Below, one piece after another: positions 17,968-26,172 of a stretch of 64,000 bases of DNA. The stretch is from Mucilaginibacter gotjawali (GTDB taxonomy: Bacteria; Bacteroidota; Bacteroidia; Sphingobacteriales; Sphingobacteriaceae): assembly GCF_002355435.1 (NCBI RefSeq), contig NZ_AP017313.1, positions 2,294,001 to 2,358,000 on the forward strand. Reading direction: 5' to 3'. The notes below the pieces were generated by a model. The model had not been told where the DNA came from and ran no database searches. It saw only the letters and a program-made list of their open reading frames with translations. Position 1 is the stretch's first letter. Every line of letters begins with the position of its first letter. The position numbers and the translations under genes were made by a program.

Positions 17968-19308
17968 ATGATTCAGAGAAAAGTTATCCTATGGTCCGTC
18001 ATTGTCGCTATTGGCGGATTTATTTTTGGGTTTGACACCGTTGTAATTTCCGGCGCCGAACAAGCCATCCAGGCCTATTGGCAATTAGGTGCATTAGCGC
18101 ATGGCCTTACTACATCAATAGCTATTGTCGGCACCGTTTGCGGAGCGTTTTTCGGCCGGATCCCGGCAGACGCCCTTGGACGCAAAAAGTCGCTCCTTAT
18201 CATTGCGCTTATATTTTTATTTTCCGCGATATTTTCTTCCTTCGCAACCAACTGGTATCTGTTCATGATCTTTCGCTTTATCGGCGGGATAGGAGTGGGC
18301 GCTTCATCAATTATTGCCCCTATATACATCTCCGAAATTTCGCCGGCAGCTGCCAGGGGCAGGTTGGTGGTTTTATTCCAGTTTAATATCGTGTTTGGTA
18401 TCGTTATCGCTTTACTTTCAAATCTCGTGATCGTGCGCATCCTTGGCCCCTCGCATAACGATGCATGGCGATATATGCTTGGCGTAATGGCGGTGCCTTC
18501 ACTTATATTTTTAATCTTGCTGAAATTAGTACCTGAGAGCCCGCGCTGGCTACTGCTGCAAGGCCGTTATGATGAAGCAAAAAATATATTTCAAATTATT
18601 AATCCTGATGGTTTTCAAGGCGAATTGGATTCGATCGTAAAAAGCAATAAGGAGGATGCTGAAGAACCGGGTGGTAAAGAACTATTCAGCGGCAGGTACA
18701 AAGTGCCCGCCAGGCTTGCCGTACTGATTGCATTTTTTAACCAGGTTTCGGGTATTAACGCTATACTTTACTACGCGCCCCGGATATTTGAAATGACGGG
18801 CCTGGGTAAAAACGCTTCCCTGGCCTCGTCGCTGGGCCTGGGTATCGTTAACTTTACGTTTACGATGATAGCCATCAAATTTATTGACAGCGTAGGCCGC
18901 AGAAAGCTGATGTTTATTGGGTCGGTCGGGTTGATCCTCACCTTAGGGCTGGTAAGCTTTTCGTTTTTTACACAAAATTTCAGTGGCTATTATATTATTA
19001 TCTACCTGTCGTTGTTTATCGCATTTTTCTCTTTTTCGCAAGGCGCCGTTATCTGGGTGTTTATTTCCGAGATCTTTCCGAATCAGGTGCGGGCCAAAGG
19101 GCAAACATTGGGCAGCTTTACCCATTGGTTTATGGCAGCGCTCATTACGTTTATCTTCCCCTATTTTACAGAAAAACTTGGCGGCGGAAATACCTTTCTG
19201 TTTTTTACCATTATGATGATGTTCCAGCTGCTGTTTGTTTGGAAAATGATGCCCGAAACCAAAGGGAAGTCACTCGAAGATATTGAGCATACTTTAATAG
19301 GGCATTGA
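17968..19308 (+). CDS. Sugar-porter family MFS transporter
   Basis: A 446-residue inner-membrane carrier of the major facilitator superfamily, sugar porter (XylE/GLUT-like) branch, with 12 predicted helices. Signature motifs are present: DALGRKKSL in loop 2-3, PESPRWLLLQG (about 189-199) in the central loop, QVSGINAILYYAP in helix 7 (the sugar-binding QxSGxNxxxYY), DSVGRRKL in loop 8-9 and PETKGKSLEDIE at the C-terminus. It probably imports a hexose or pentose by H+ symport. Which sugar cannot be told; no catabolic gene is adjacent. A YCII-like secreted protein follows 41 bases downstream. Confidence 0.95.
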   Translation: MIQRKVILWSVIVAIGGFIFGFDTVVISGAEQAIQAYWQLGALAHGLTTSIAIVGTVCGAFFGRIPADALGRKKSLLIIALIFLFSAIFSSFATNWYLFMIFRFIGGIGVGASSIIAPIYISEISPAAARGRLVVLFQFNIVFGIVIALLSNLVIVRILGPSHNDAWRYMLGVMAVPSLIFLILLKLVPESPRWLLLQGRYDEAKNIFQIINPDGFQGELDSIVKSNKEDAEEPGGKELFSGRYKVPARLAVLIAFFNQVSGINAILYYAPRIFEMTGLGKNASLASSLGLGIVNFTFTMIAIKFIDSVGRRKLMFIGSVGLILTLGLVSFSFFTQNFSGYYIIIYLSLFIAFFSFSQGAVIWVFISEIFPNQVRAKGQTLGSFTHWFMAALITFIFPYFTEKLGGGNTFLFFTIMMMFQLLFVWKMMPETKGKSLEDIEHTLIGH

Positions 19309-19349
19309 AACGTAGGTAAACATTGATTTAATTTGAAAATTTAACAGGC

Positions 19350-19826
19350 ATGAAAAAGCTGATTCTTTTTGCGGTGCTTTTTTTGAGCATTACAACGGTC
19401 CAATCGCAAAACCAAACTAAGGTTACCAATCCTGATTATGATGAGGTGCTTGCAAAAAAGCTTGGGGCTGATAACTATGGTATGAAGCAATATGTTATGG
19501 CTTTTTTAAAGGATGGCCCGAACAGGATAACGGATTCTGTTAAAAGAAATGATTTGCAGCGGGCGCACCTTAAAAATATTATCAGGCTGGCTAAAGAAGG
19601 GAAGCTATTGATAGCAGGCCCGTTTTTGGACGGTAAAGAAGTAGAAGGTATATTTATTTTTAATGTGCCCACTGTTGAAGAGGCACGGGCGCTTACCGAA
19701 ACTGATCCTGCTATTCAGGCTGGTTCGCTGGTAATGGAATTAAGGCCCTGGTACGGTTCGGCTGCTTTGGTCGAAATCTATTCCATCCATAAAAAACTGG
19801 AAAAAAAGAGTGTTGCCGATTTTTGA
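19350..19826 (+). CDS. Exported YCII-like domain protein
   Basis: A 158-residue protein with a clear Sec signal peptide (MKKLILFAVLFLSITTVQSQ). The mature part matches the YCII ferredoxin-like fold: MKQYVMAFLKDGPNR at its start, then HLKNIIRLAKEGKLLIAGPF, then GIFIFNVPTVEEARALTETDPA. YCII proteins are small alpha/beta-barrel dimers, often with unknown enzymatic role. An exported version is seen in several Bacteroidota. It may be co-transcribed with the MFS gene 41 bases upstream. Confidence 0.85.
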   Translation: MKKLILFAVLFLSITTVQSQNQTKVTNPDYDEVLAKKLGADNYGMKQYVMAFLKDGPNRITDSVKRNDLQRAHLKNIIRLAKEGKLLIAGPFLDGKEVEGIFIFNVPTVEEARALTETDPAIQAGSLVMELRPWYGSAALVEIYSIHKKLEKKSVADF

Positions 19827-19900
19827 GTTTTTATATTGATTGCCAGTGTGTTATGAATTTATAGCGTGCTTGATAGATAGAGTTAATTGATTTAGCGGCG

Positions 19901-20395
19901 TTATATTTGTTGGTTTTTATTATTTGTTCCCAATTTGATTACTTGGTAAATAACACCAATTAAAAAAATAGCCAACAATACCAATTGCGCTTTTTGCACA
20001 AGCGGATCGTCAGGGCCAGCGGCTAATGGGTGGCCCATTGGCAATCTTGTTGATGTTTCAACAATAGCCGGTATAAATGAAAGAAAAACGGTTGTTGACA
20101 ACAGGATAAGCTGGATGTAAGCCCTCGCTTTTCCGGAAATACGCTTTGCATAAACCCCAAGCGCAAGCAATACCAGTATGATTACACCAAGATAGTGCCC
20201 CGGCGTGGGGTGTCCGAATCTCATTATTGGGAAACCCGTAATACAGGTAATAACCGTCAATAAAATGTACAATTTCCCGGGGGAAGTCGCCGGGTTTATT
20301 TTTCCGTCCTTATATAAGGCATAGAGCGCAACCAGGATGGCTAATATGCTGATTGCTGTATGAATAATTCCCAAAATTGAAAGGTGGTTCGGCAT
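19901..20395 (-). CDS. Small integral membrane protein, function unknown
   Basis: A 164-residue, very hydrophobic protein with about five membrane helices (HTAISILAILVALYALY near residue 12, LYILLTVITCITGF, YLGVIILVLLALGVYA, IQLILLSTTVFLSFIPAIV, AQLVLLAIFLIGVIYQVI). I recognise no catalytic motif. The loop GFPIMRFGHPTPGHY contains two His that could bind haem or metal, but this is speculation. Single gene, convergent with the YCII gene. Confidence 0.65.
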   Translation of the reverse strand: MPNHLSILGIIHTAISILAILVALYALYKDGKINPATSPGKLYILLTVITCITGFPIMRFGHPTPGHYLGVIILVLLALGVYAKRISGKARAYIQLILLSTTVFLSFIPAIVETSTRLPMGHPLAAGPDDPLVQKAQLVLLAIFLIGVIYQVIKLGTNNKNQQI

Positions 20396-20517
20396 AGTGT
20401 TAACGAATAAAGCGTTCGGTGCAGTTTAATAAACTAAATATCAGAAATAAATTTCATAAAACGCAACCACTTCATTTCGGCATTAGTTAACAAGCGGAAT
20501 GTTTTTCCGATCTGTTT

Positions 20518-21624
20518 TTACTCCCATTTGAATGACCTGATGGATAAGGGGATGATGGCACAAGTCCAAAGCAAAAGACCGGCAACCGTGAGGGGCATTT
20601 GCCAGATATGGGTGCCCTCAAAGGCTATTTTACGCAAACCGGTTACAAAAAGCGTTAAGGGGAGCGCACTGCATATTTGCTCCATAAAATGCGGATAGTT
20701 TGTAATCGGGAAAAATAAACCGCAAAGCAGGATCTGCGGCAACACTACCGTATTGGCAATAGGGGTGATGGAATTTTCATTTTGCACCAACCCGCTGATG
20801 ATGAACCCTATGCCCATAAAAATACTTAAACCAAAAAGCGAGAACACCAGCATTTCAGCTAATGTGGCAAACCCGTTTACCAGGGTGAACTTAAAAACAA
20901 AATAGCCAATGGCCACCATTACCAGGAAGCTGAGGATATGGAAAAATAAACGACTCAGCATTTCGCCTGCAATAATGGCCCTGCGCTTTACCGGCGCGGT
21001 GCGTAACCGCTTGAGCACCATGTTTTGGCGGAGGCTGAACAGCAGGAATGACGAACCGTAAACCCCTGCCATCAGCAATGAAAACCCCAGCTGCCCGGGT
21101 AAAATAAAATCGATATTGCGGTAAATGCGGCCTGGGGCTTTAGTCACCTGCAATAAAGCAATTGATGGATTATGCGGGAAGGCTTTGTGGTCAATTTTAC
21201 TGATCGTTTCATTCAGCTGGGTTTGCAGCAGGCTAAGGTTATCTCCGGACGAGCCAGAGCTCCGTAAATGAACATTATAATGCGGCGCCAGGGTGAAAAT
21301 ATGATCGGCCGTAATATTTAAGATGGCGGTTATTTGCCCTTTCCGGAGTTCCTCGGATTGCCCGGTTTCGGATAAACCGGTGAGCAATTTAAGGTTTGGA
21401 ACAGTTTTAATTGCTTTATACATCACGCTGCTTGTATCACATCCCGGCGCTACAGCTAACTTTATTGCCGGCGGCGCACCTACGTTAATTGACCCGAAAA
21501 CGGTAATAAAGATTAATGGAAACAGCAGCGAAAAGACAATAGAAGTAGGGCTGCGTAAAGTAGCGAGTAAACTGTACCTTGAAATAGTTAACGCTGCCTT
21601 AAGCTGGTTTGCGGGATGGCTCAT
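20518..21624 (-). CDS. ABC-2 type transporter permease
   Basis: A 368-residue membrane subunit of an ABC-2 exporter (YbhR/DrrB-like, ABC2_membrane_3). It has an N-terminal anchor helix (SIVFSLLFPLIFITVFGS), a periplasmic domain of about 130 residues, then five C-terminal helices. The segment between helices 2 and 3 carries LRQNMVLKRLRTAPVKRRAIIAGE-type coupling residues (about 207-228) that contact an ATPase. No ATP-binding subunit lies next to it, which is unusual since the ATPase is normally encoded just upstream. It must pair with a subunit elsewhere or be a relic of a broken operon. Confidence 0.9.
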   Translation of the reverse strand: MSHPANQLKAALTISRYSLLATLRSPTSIVFSLLFPLIFITVFGSINVGAPPAIKLAVAPGCDTSSVMYKAIKTVPNLKLLTGLSETGQSEELRKGQITAILNITADHIFTLAPHYNVHLRSSGSSGDNLSLLQTQLNETISKIDHKAFPHNPSIALLQVTKAPGRIYRNIDFILPGQLGFSLLMAGVYGSSFLLFSLRQNMVLKRLRTAPVKRRAIIAGEMLSRLFFHILSFLVMVAIGYFVFKFTLVNGFATLAEMLVFSLFGLSIFMGIGFIISGLVQNENSITPIANTVVLPQILLCGLFFPITNYPHFMEQICSALPLTLFVTGLRKIAFEGTHIWQMPLTVAGLLLWTCAIIPLSIRSFKWE

Positions 21625-21710
21625 ACCAACAAATATATTTCATTAGATACAAATAACTGAGTGGCCTGGTATTTTATTCAAATATTAAAACAAAAAAAGG
21701 AAAGCTTTAT

Positions 21711-21718
21711 TATTTTTG
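21711..21718 (+). promoter_or_regulatory. Candidate promoter box of the DUF4403 gene
   Basis: TATTTTTG matches TAnnTTTG, 55 bases upstream of the ATG. No clear TTTG is found at -33. Confidence 0.35.
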
Positions 21719-21773
21719 CTGCCGCTGAACCGTCGGGCTGTTTAAGCGGTAAAGCGTTAAATTTCCCCTTAAA

Positions 21774-23180
21774 ATGAAACTAAAACCAAGGCTCCTTTAC
21801 GCACTTATTCTGTTAATCTTTACCTTTTATTCGTGCAAAACATTAAAACCATTGGCGCCGGCAAATGAGCAATCTGCAATCCCAAACATAGTTCAACCGG
21901 TTTCAAATGTGGAGGTGCCCGTTTCAGTGGACCTAAAGAATTATATTGTGCAGGCAGAGAATTCCGTCCCGCTTAAATTTGCCGATAACCAGCAGGCCTG
22001 CCAGGGATTAAGCTATGCTTATACCTTCACCCGCACCCCTTTTACCATCACCGGCAGCAATAACGTTGCCAGCCTTAAATTTACGGGCAGTTATGGCATC
22101 AGCGCATCTTATTGCGCCAAATGCGCCGCTGTTTTTGGCTCCGGGCCAAGGTGTATTGTGCCTACGGTTTCTGCACAATGCGGCTGGGGCGATGAGCCGC
22201 AACGGCGGATGGTGATCTCCTACCAGTCTACCATAAGCGTTATGCCTGATTATCACCTGCGTTCAAAAACTGTTTTATTCCCGGCCCCAAAGCCAATTGA
22301 CAGGTGCAATATCCTATTGGGAAATATTGATGTAACCGACCGCCTCATCCAATACCTGAGCGGCCCGTTAAACGACCTTGGTAAACAGGTGGATACCAAA
22401 ATTGCCGCGTACAACATCCGCCCTATGGTGGAACAGTTATGGAAAAACATTGCCACCGAATATAAGATGGAGGATATCGGCTACCTGTCCATTAACCCGC
22501 AATCAGTTCGGCTCAGCAGCTTTAATTTAAGCGGGTCGCAGCTAAACTTTTCTGTCGGGCTCTCTGCAAAGCCGGTGGTTACTACGGTAAGCATTGCCGC
22601 GCCGCCCAAACCTTTGCCCAACTTAACCACTTATGTGCCCGCCAAAGGCTTTAACGTGTACCTGGACCTGGTGGAAAACTATGATCATCTTACCAATATG
22701 GTGAACCAGCAGGTGGCCGGCCAAAAGACCACGGTGGCAGGCAACGAATTTATTGTTGACCATGCCCGCGTCTTCGGCACGGGTAAACAAATTGTGATGC
22801 AGATCGATTTCAGCGGTTCTTCAACCGGCACTATTTACCTGGTAGCAACGCCTACGTACGACCCGGTAACGCACATCCTCTCGTTCCCCGACCTGAGCTT
22901 CGACCTGCAAACCAAGGCATGGATGCTTAAAGTGGCCAAATGGATGTTTAATGGCAAAATAGTGGATGCTATCCGACAAAAGTCCGCCTATAATTTCACT
23001 AAGTTTTTGGCCGACAGCAAAAACCGCATCCAAAAACAAATGAGCCGCGACTATGGCAATAACATCAGCTCCGAAGTAACCATACAGGATATGGATATCC
23101 AGGCCATTTATCCAACGGTGGATAAGCTGGTGATCCGCACCCTGTCAAACGGGCAGCTGAAGGTAAAGGTGGTGATGTAA
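21774..23180 (+). CDS. DUF4403 family envelope lipoprotein
   Basis: A 468-residue protein with a lipoprotein-like signal (FTFYSC, C21). The mature region has the DUF4403 (PF14356) pattern: an N-terminal VSVDLKNYIVQAENSVP block, a Cys-rich segment (SYCAKCAAVFGSGPRC, about 104-119), duplicated alpha/beta halves, and a C-terminal NGQLKVKVVM. DUF4403 proteins are Bacteroidota envelope proteins of unknown role whose repeated fold resembles lipid-binding tubular domains. This is an inference from fold impressions only. Single gene with its own promoter-like box. Confidence 0.88.
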   Translation: MKLKPRLLYALILLIFTFYSCKTLKPLAPANEQSAIPNIVQPVSNVEVPVSVDLKNYIVQAENSVPLKFADNQQACQGLSYAYTFTRTPFTITGSNNVASLKFTGSYGISASYCAKCAAVFGSGPRCIVPTVSAQCGWGDEPQRRMVISYQSTISVMPDYHLRSKTVLFPAPKPIDRCNILLGNIDVTDRLIQYLSGPLNDLGKQVDTKIAAYNIRPMVEQLWKNIATEYKMEDIGYLSINPQSVRLSSFNLSGSQLNFSVGLSAKPVVTTVSIAAPPKPLPNLTTYVPAKGFNVYLDLVENYDHLTNMVNQQVAGQKTTVAGNEFIVDHARVFGTGKQIVMQIDFSGSSTGTIYLVATPTYDPVTHILSFPDLSFDLQTKAWMLKVAKWMFNGKIVDAIRQKSAYNFTKFLADSKNRIQKQMSRDYGNNISSEVTIQDMDIQAIYPTVDKLVIRTLSNGQLKVKVVM

Positions 23181-23502
23181 TTGGTAACCGTCGCTTTTGT
23201 CCGCGGGTGTTCCTCCTTATAGCAGGACAGCCTGTCAACAGTATGAAACACCCTGAACAGGATCTGAAAACCGGGTACATTTACCTTTGCAATCTGTATT
23301 TTTCTTGACACTTACGCCGATTCTTTCATTTTTACGGGCTGCACAACGAGTTGATAAACAAGTAGTAATGCTTTTTAATTAGCCATAAATTATTCTTTTT
23401 TTAACCTTTGCTAAATATTACGTTGGAATTTGATTGCTTAATAAGTAATAAATTCAACTGGCAGAATTTCAAAATAATTTGCATTTATTCTTCCTGTTGT
23501 CT

Positions 23503-23588
23503 ATATTCATCGGTAGTTAAATATCACAAAGCCCGGACGCCGAAAAGGGAACAAAAGAGTAGGCATACCTAAAATCTTTTACATCATG
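23503..23588 (+). repeat. Leader copy 1 (decayed duplicate of the operon leader)
   Basis: This stretch is homologous to 23717-23802, exactly 214 bases downstream. Shared blocks are GGTAGT, CCCGGA, GAAAAGGG, AGAGTA, AAATCTTT and ACATCATG, in the same order. In this copy the promoter box is degraded (TATATTCA), and the ATG opens only a 12-codon frame. Confidence 0.75.
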
Positions 23589-23624
23589 AATCATCATTTA
23601 ACCATCATCCTGTTGCGTATTTAG
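23586..23624 (+). CDS. 12-codon mini-frame after duplicated leader (MNHHLTIILLRI)
   Basis: A short open frame starts at the ATG that corresponds to the real start at 23800. It is followed about 65 bases later by a terminator-like hairpin. It may be a relic of a lost gene or a leader peptide; nothing shows that it is translated. Confidence 0.2.
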   Translation: MNHHLTIILLRI

Positions 23625-23689
23625 TGGCTTTGCCTTGGCAAACCAAATTTTAAATACCGTAAAAACACCTTTTTAAATACCGTGAAATT

Positions 23690-23709
23690 GCCCGTTACCG
23701 GGCGGTTTT
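23690..23709 (+). terminator. Hairpin before the second leader (possible attenuator)
   Basis: GCCCG-TTAC-CGGGC followed by GGTTTT. The stem is short. It lies between leader copy 1 and the promoter box of copy 2. Confidence 0.45.
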
Positions 23710-23716
23710 GGGTGTT

Positions 23717-23802
23717 TAGTTTTGAGGTAGTGAAATAGTAATAAATACCCGGAAGCTGAAAAGGGATTTTAGAGTAAGCGGACTTAAATCTTTCACATCA
23801 TG
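23717..23802 (+). promoter_or_regulatory. Promoter and leader (copy 2) of the lysis-like operon
   Basis: TAGTTTTG (23717-23724) matches the -7 consensus. The following ~70 bases are the functional copy of the duplicated leader, ending at the ATG of the 514-residue membrane protein. Confidence 0.45.
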
Positions 23803-25344
23803 TTCAATAGTGTTATCTTGGATGTCGCGATTGGAGTTGTGTTTATTTTTCTGACTTACAGTTTGTTGGCTACATCCATACAGGAAGCGATTGCAACTGG
23901 CCTTTCCCTTAGGGCACGTAATCTCAAGGACGGTATCGTTAACGGAATGCTCAGTGATACGCCAAACGATCCGAGGTGGTTAAGCTTTTTTAAAGGTATA
24001 TGGTCAAAAGGTGTTTGGTCGTTTCTTTTAAGTCTTTTTTATATTTTTGTTCCAAGACCCAAACCCAAATGCAAAAATCTGGGGCATCATTTTTATGAGC
24101 ATCCAATCATAAAAAATTATGGTTCCAGTCGTTTCTACCCGCATCCCTCGTATTTGCCTACTTCCAATTTTTCAAGCATCTTGGTGGACGTTTTAAAAAA
24201 GGATTTTACATTTAAAATTAACGACATCGCCAATAAAAAGGCGATGATGCAGCCAAACCTTACTCAAAATCAAATAAAACAGAATCTTCAAAACAGCCCT
24301 GATGTGGTTAAACTAAAGGAGTTGTTGTCTTATTACGACAATATAATATACCGACAAAGTAAAGGGGTCGATAAAGAAAGTCAAGCAAACGGGGGAGTAA
24401 TCATTGATAAAGACACATTGCGGATACTTCAAATGCATTTGCGTAATAGTTTATATAATATTGATGATTTTAATAAAACCCTCGAAAGTTGGTTTGATGA
24501 TACTATGAACCGTATTTCCGGTTGGTACAAAAGGCAGGTTCAGGTCATTCTTTTTTTGATAGGATTTTCTTTCGCGGTTATTTTTAATGTTGATATTATT
24601 CAAATCGAGGGGAAACTGTCTACGGATAAAGATGCCCGCGATCAACTAGTTCAGCTTGCTGTCAAGCAAGCCGCCACAGATAAAGCTAACCCGCCCGGCG
24701 CGCCTGCAAATGCAACCCAAAATACTAATCATCTTGAGGAAGCTAAAAAATTGATAAACGATAATGCAATAAAAGCCAATACGCTAATGGGCCTTGGCTG
24801 GGGCGACTATGGCAGAAAGCAGGATAGTGCAAAAATTGTTTCTGATTACTTTAAAAGCAATAGTGATTCATCACATATACTATTTAATCAAATTGCGGAT
24901 ATTAAAAAATTAGCCTTAAGCCAGATAACGCCATTAAATACCATAGTTAAACAAACAAAAAACCTGAGCGCACTTGAGGCAAAAAAAATAAACGAAACAA
25001 ATTCAGCTAAAGCTCAGAAAATTCAACAGCAGGCAATGGCAGAGGCCAATAAGATCAGAAAAAAAATAGTTGATAGCGAATTCGGTGCTGGTGATAAGAT
25101 ATCTTTTGTTTGGCACAAGTTGAGAAATTGGGAAAAAGTTCTTGGCATGTTGATCACTGCTTTTGCGGTTTCACTTGGTGCTCCGTTTTGGTTCGATTCG
25201 CTTAGCAAACTAATTTCTTTACGTGGCACCGGCGCAAAGGAAGGCAGTAGCGGCAATAAACCGGCAAACAATGCTTCCGCTGCTCAAACCCAACCGGTAA
25301 CAGTAAATGTTGCACAACAACCAGGTAAGGAGGCGGTAGGATAA
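23800..25344 (+). CDS. Membrane protein with GAPFWFD motif, function unknown
   Basis: A 514-residue protein, first gene of a four-gene operon. An N-terminal membrane helix (6-27) is followed by the conserved-looking SIQEAIATGLSLRARNLKDGI (26-46). Further hydrophobic segments lie at 71-85, 247-267 and 447-463, the last followed by LGAPFWFDSLSKLISLRG (459-476). Between helices 3 and 4 lies a polar, partly coiled domain (270-430), and the C-terminus (480-514) is Ala/Pro/Gln-rich. I recognise this as a recurrent bacterial membrane family but cannot name it. As the membrane component beside muralytic and proteolytic enzymes it could act as a pore or anchor; that is inference. Confidence 0.7.
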   Translation: MFNSVILDVAIGVVFIFLTYSLLATSIQEAIATGLSLRARNLKDGIVNGMLSDTPNDPRWLSFFKGIWSKGVWSFLLSLFYIFVPRPKPKCKNLGHHFYEHPIIKNYGSSRFYPHPSYLPTSNFSSILVDVLKKDFTFKINDIANKKAMMQPNLTQNQIKQNLQNSPDVVKLKELLSYYDNIIYRQSKGVDKESQANGGVIIDKDTLRILQMHLRNSLYNIDDFNKTLESWFDDTMNRISGWYKRQVQVILFLIGFSFAVIFNVDIIQIEGKLSTDKDARDQLVQLAVKQAATDKANPPGAPANATQNTNHLEEAKKLINDNAIKANTLMGLGWGDYGRKQDSAKIVSDYFKSNSDSSHILFNQIADIKKLALSQITPLNTIVKQTKNLSALEAKKINETNSAKAQKIQQQAMAEANKIRKKIVDSEFGAGDKISFVWHKLRNWEKVLGMLITAFAVSLGAPFWFDSLSKLISLRGTGAKEGSSGNKPANNASAAQTQPVTVNVAQQPGKEAVG

Positions 25345-25345
25345 A

Positions 25346-26170
25346 ATGGCTATATATGTTGTAACCGTGGATAAACTTAACAGACGCAGCGTGATACCGT
25401 CAAAAATGCCCGACACGAATAATATTGTTGGAGTAGTAAATAAGGGGTATAAATTTAATGGTCATGAAGTAGACCCGGACGAAATACCCAACTACACCTT
25501 GGGAAAATGGTATCGGGGAACCGATGGGAGCTTTTATTGGGGCGGTGGCGTTTCACTTGTTCAGGCGGATGTGAAAAAAACATTATTGGACTTAAACCAA
25601 ATCGTTATAGTAACCGGGGCAACCCTGGCAATCGCCCAATTGTTTCTTCAGTATATTAACCATGCCTGTGCCAGGTATCAAATTAATACGCCGGTAAGGC
25701 AATTGTGTTTTTTGATTCAGCTTGGCCACGACAGCGACGGGCTTTTTTATACCGAGGAGGTAGCGACCGGACATGGATACGAGGAAGATAAACATTTGGG
25801 CAATACACATAAACACGACGGGGTAACCTACAAAGGGCGTGGGCTGCTGAAAATTGTTGGCCGGCGCGCGTATGAAGAACTTGAAAATGAATTTGACAAA
25901 AACTTTGTTTTAAAGCCAACCATTTTAGGAGGCAAAAACGCCACTTTGTGCGAATCGGAACAACTAAAATATGCTGCATTAAGCGCAGGCTGGTTGTGGG
26001 ATAAAAAAGAACTAAATAAACTAGCTGATAAAATCGATATAAAGAAACCCATCGATGAAGAAACAAATCTTAAACACTTTGAAGCAATAACCTATAAGAT
26101 CGCTGGCAGCTATCAGGGCCTTTCCGATCAAATAAAAAAGTTTAACGCTGGCTTGCAATATTTTAAATAA
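25346..26170 (+). CDS. GH19-like muralytic enzyme (endolysin type) with SH3b-like domain
   Basis: A 274-residue protein with no signal peptide. Residues 3-65 form an SH3b-like module (VVTVDKLNRRS...VGVVNKGYKF). Residues ~108-274 resemble glycoside hydrolase 19 / phage-type lysozymes: FLIQLGHDSDGLFYTEEV (123-139), YEEDKHLGNT (145-154), DGVTYKGRGLLKIVGRRAY (158-176). This fold cleaves chitin or peptidoglycan. The catalytic acid of GH19, normally Glu in an HE(S/T) motif, is Asp here (H128-D129-S130), which may lower or change activity; E137/E138 remain. The start is one base after the stop of the membrane protein, and a protease sharing its SH3b module follows 2 bases downstream. Absence of a signal means it needs a holin-like or lytic release route. 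Confidence 0.82.
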   Translation: MAIYVVTVDKLNRRSVIPSKMPDTNNIVGVVNKGYKFNGHEVDPDEIPNYTLGKWYRGTDGSFYWGGGVSLVQADVKKTLLDLNQIVIVTGATLAIAQLFLQYINHACARYQINTPVRQLCFLIQLGHDSDGLFYTEEVATGHGYEEDKHLGNTHKHDGVTYKGRGLLKIVGRRAYEELENEFDKNFVLKPTILGGKNATLCESEQLKYAALSAGWLWDKKELNKLADKIDIKKPIDEETNLKHFEAITYKIAGSYQGLSDQIKKFNAGLQYFK

Positions 26171-26172
26171 CC

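Noticed and set aside
21630-21637. TATATTTG promoter box upstream of the ABC-2 permease
   Set aside because: It lies only six bases before the ATG, leaving no room for a leader; probably coincidence.
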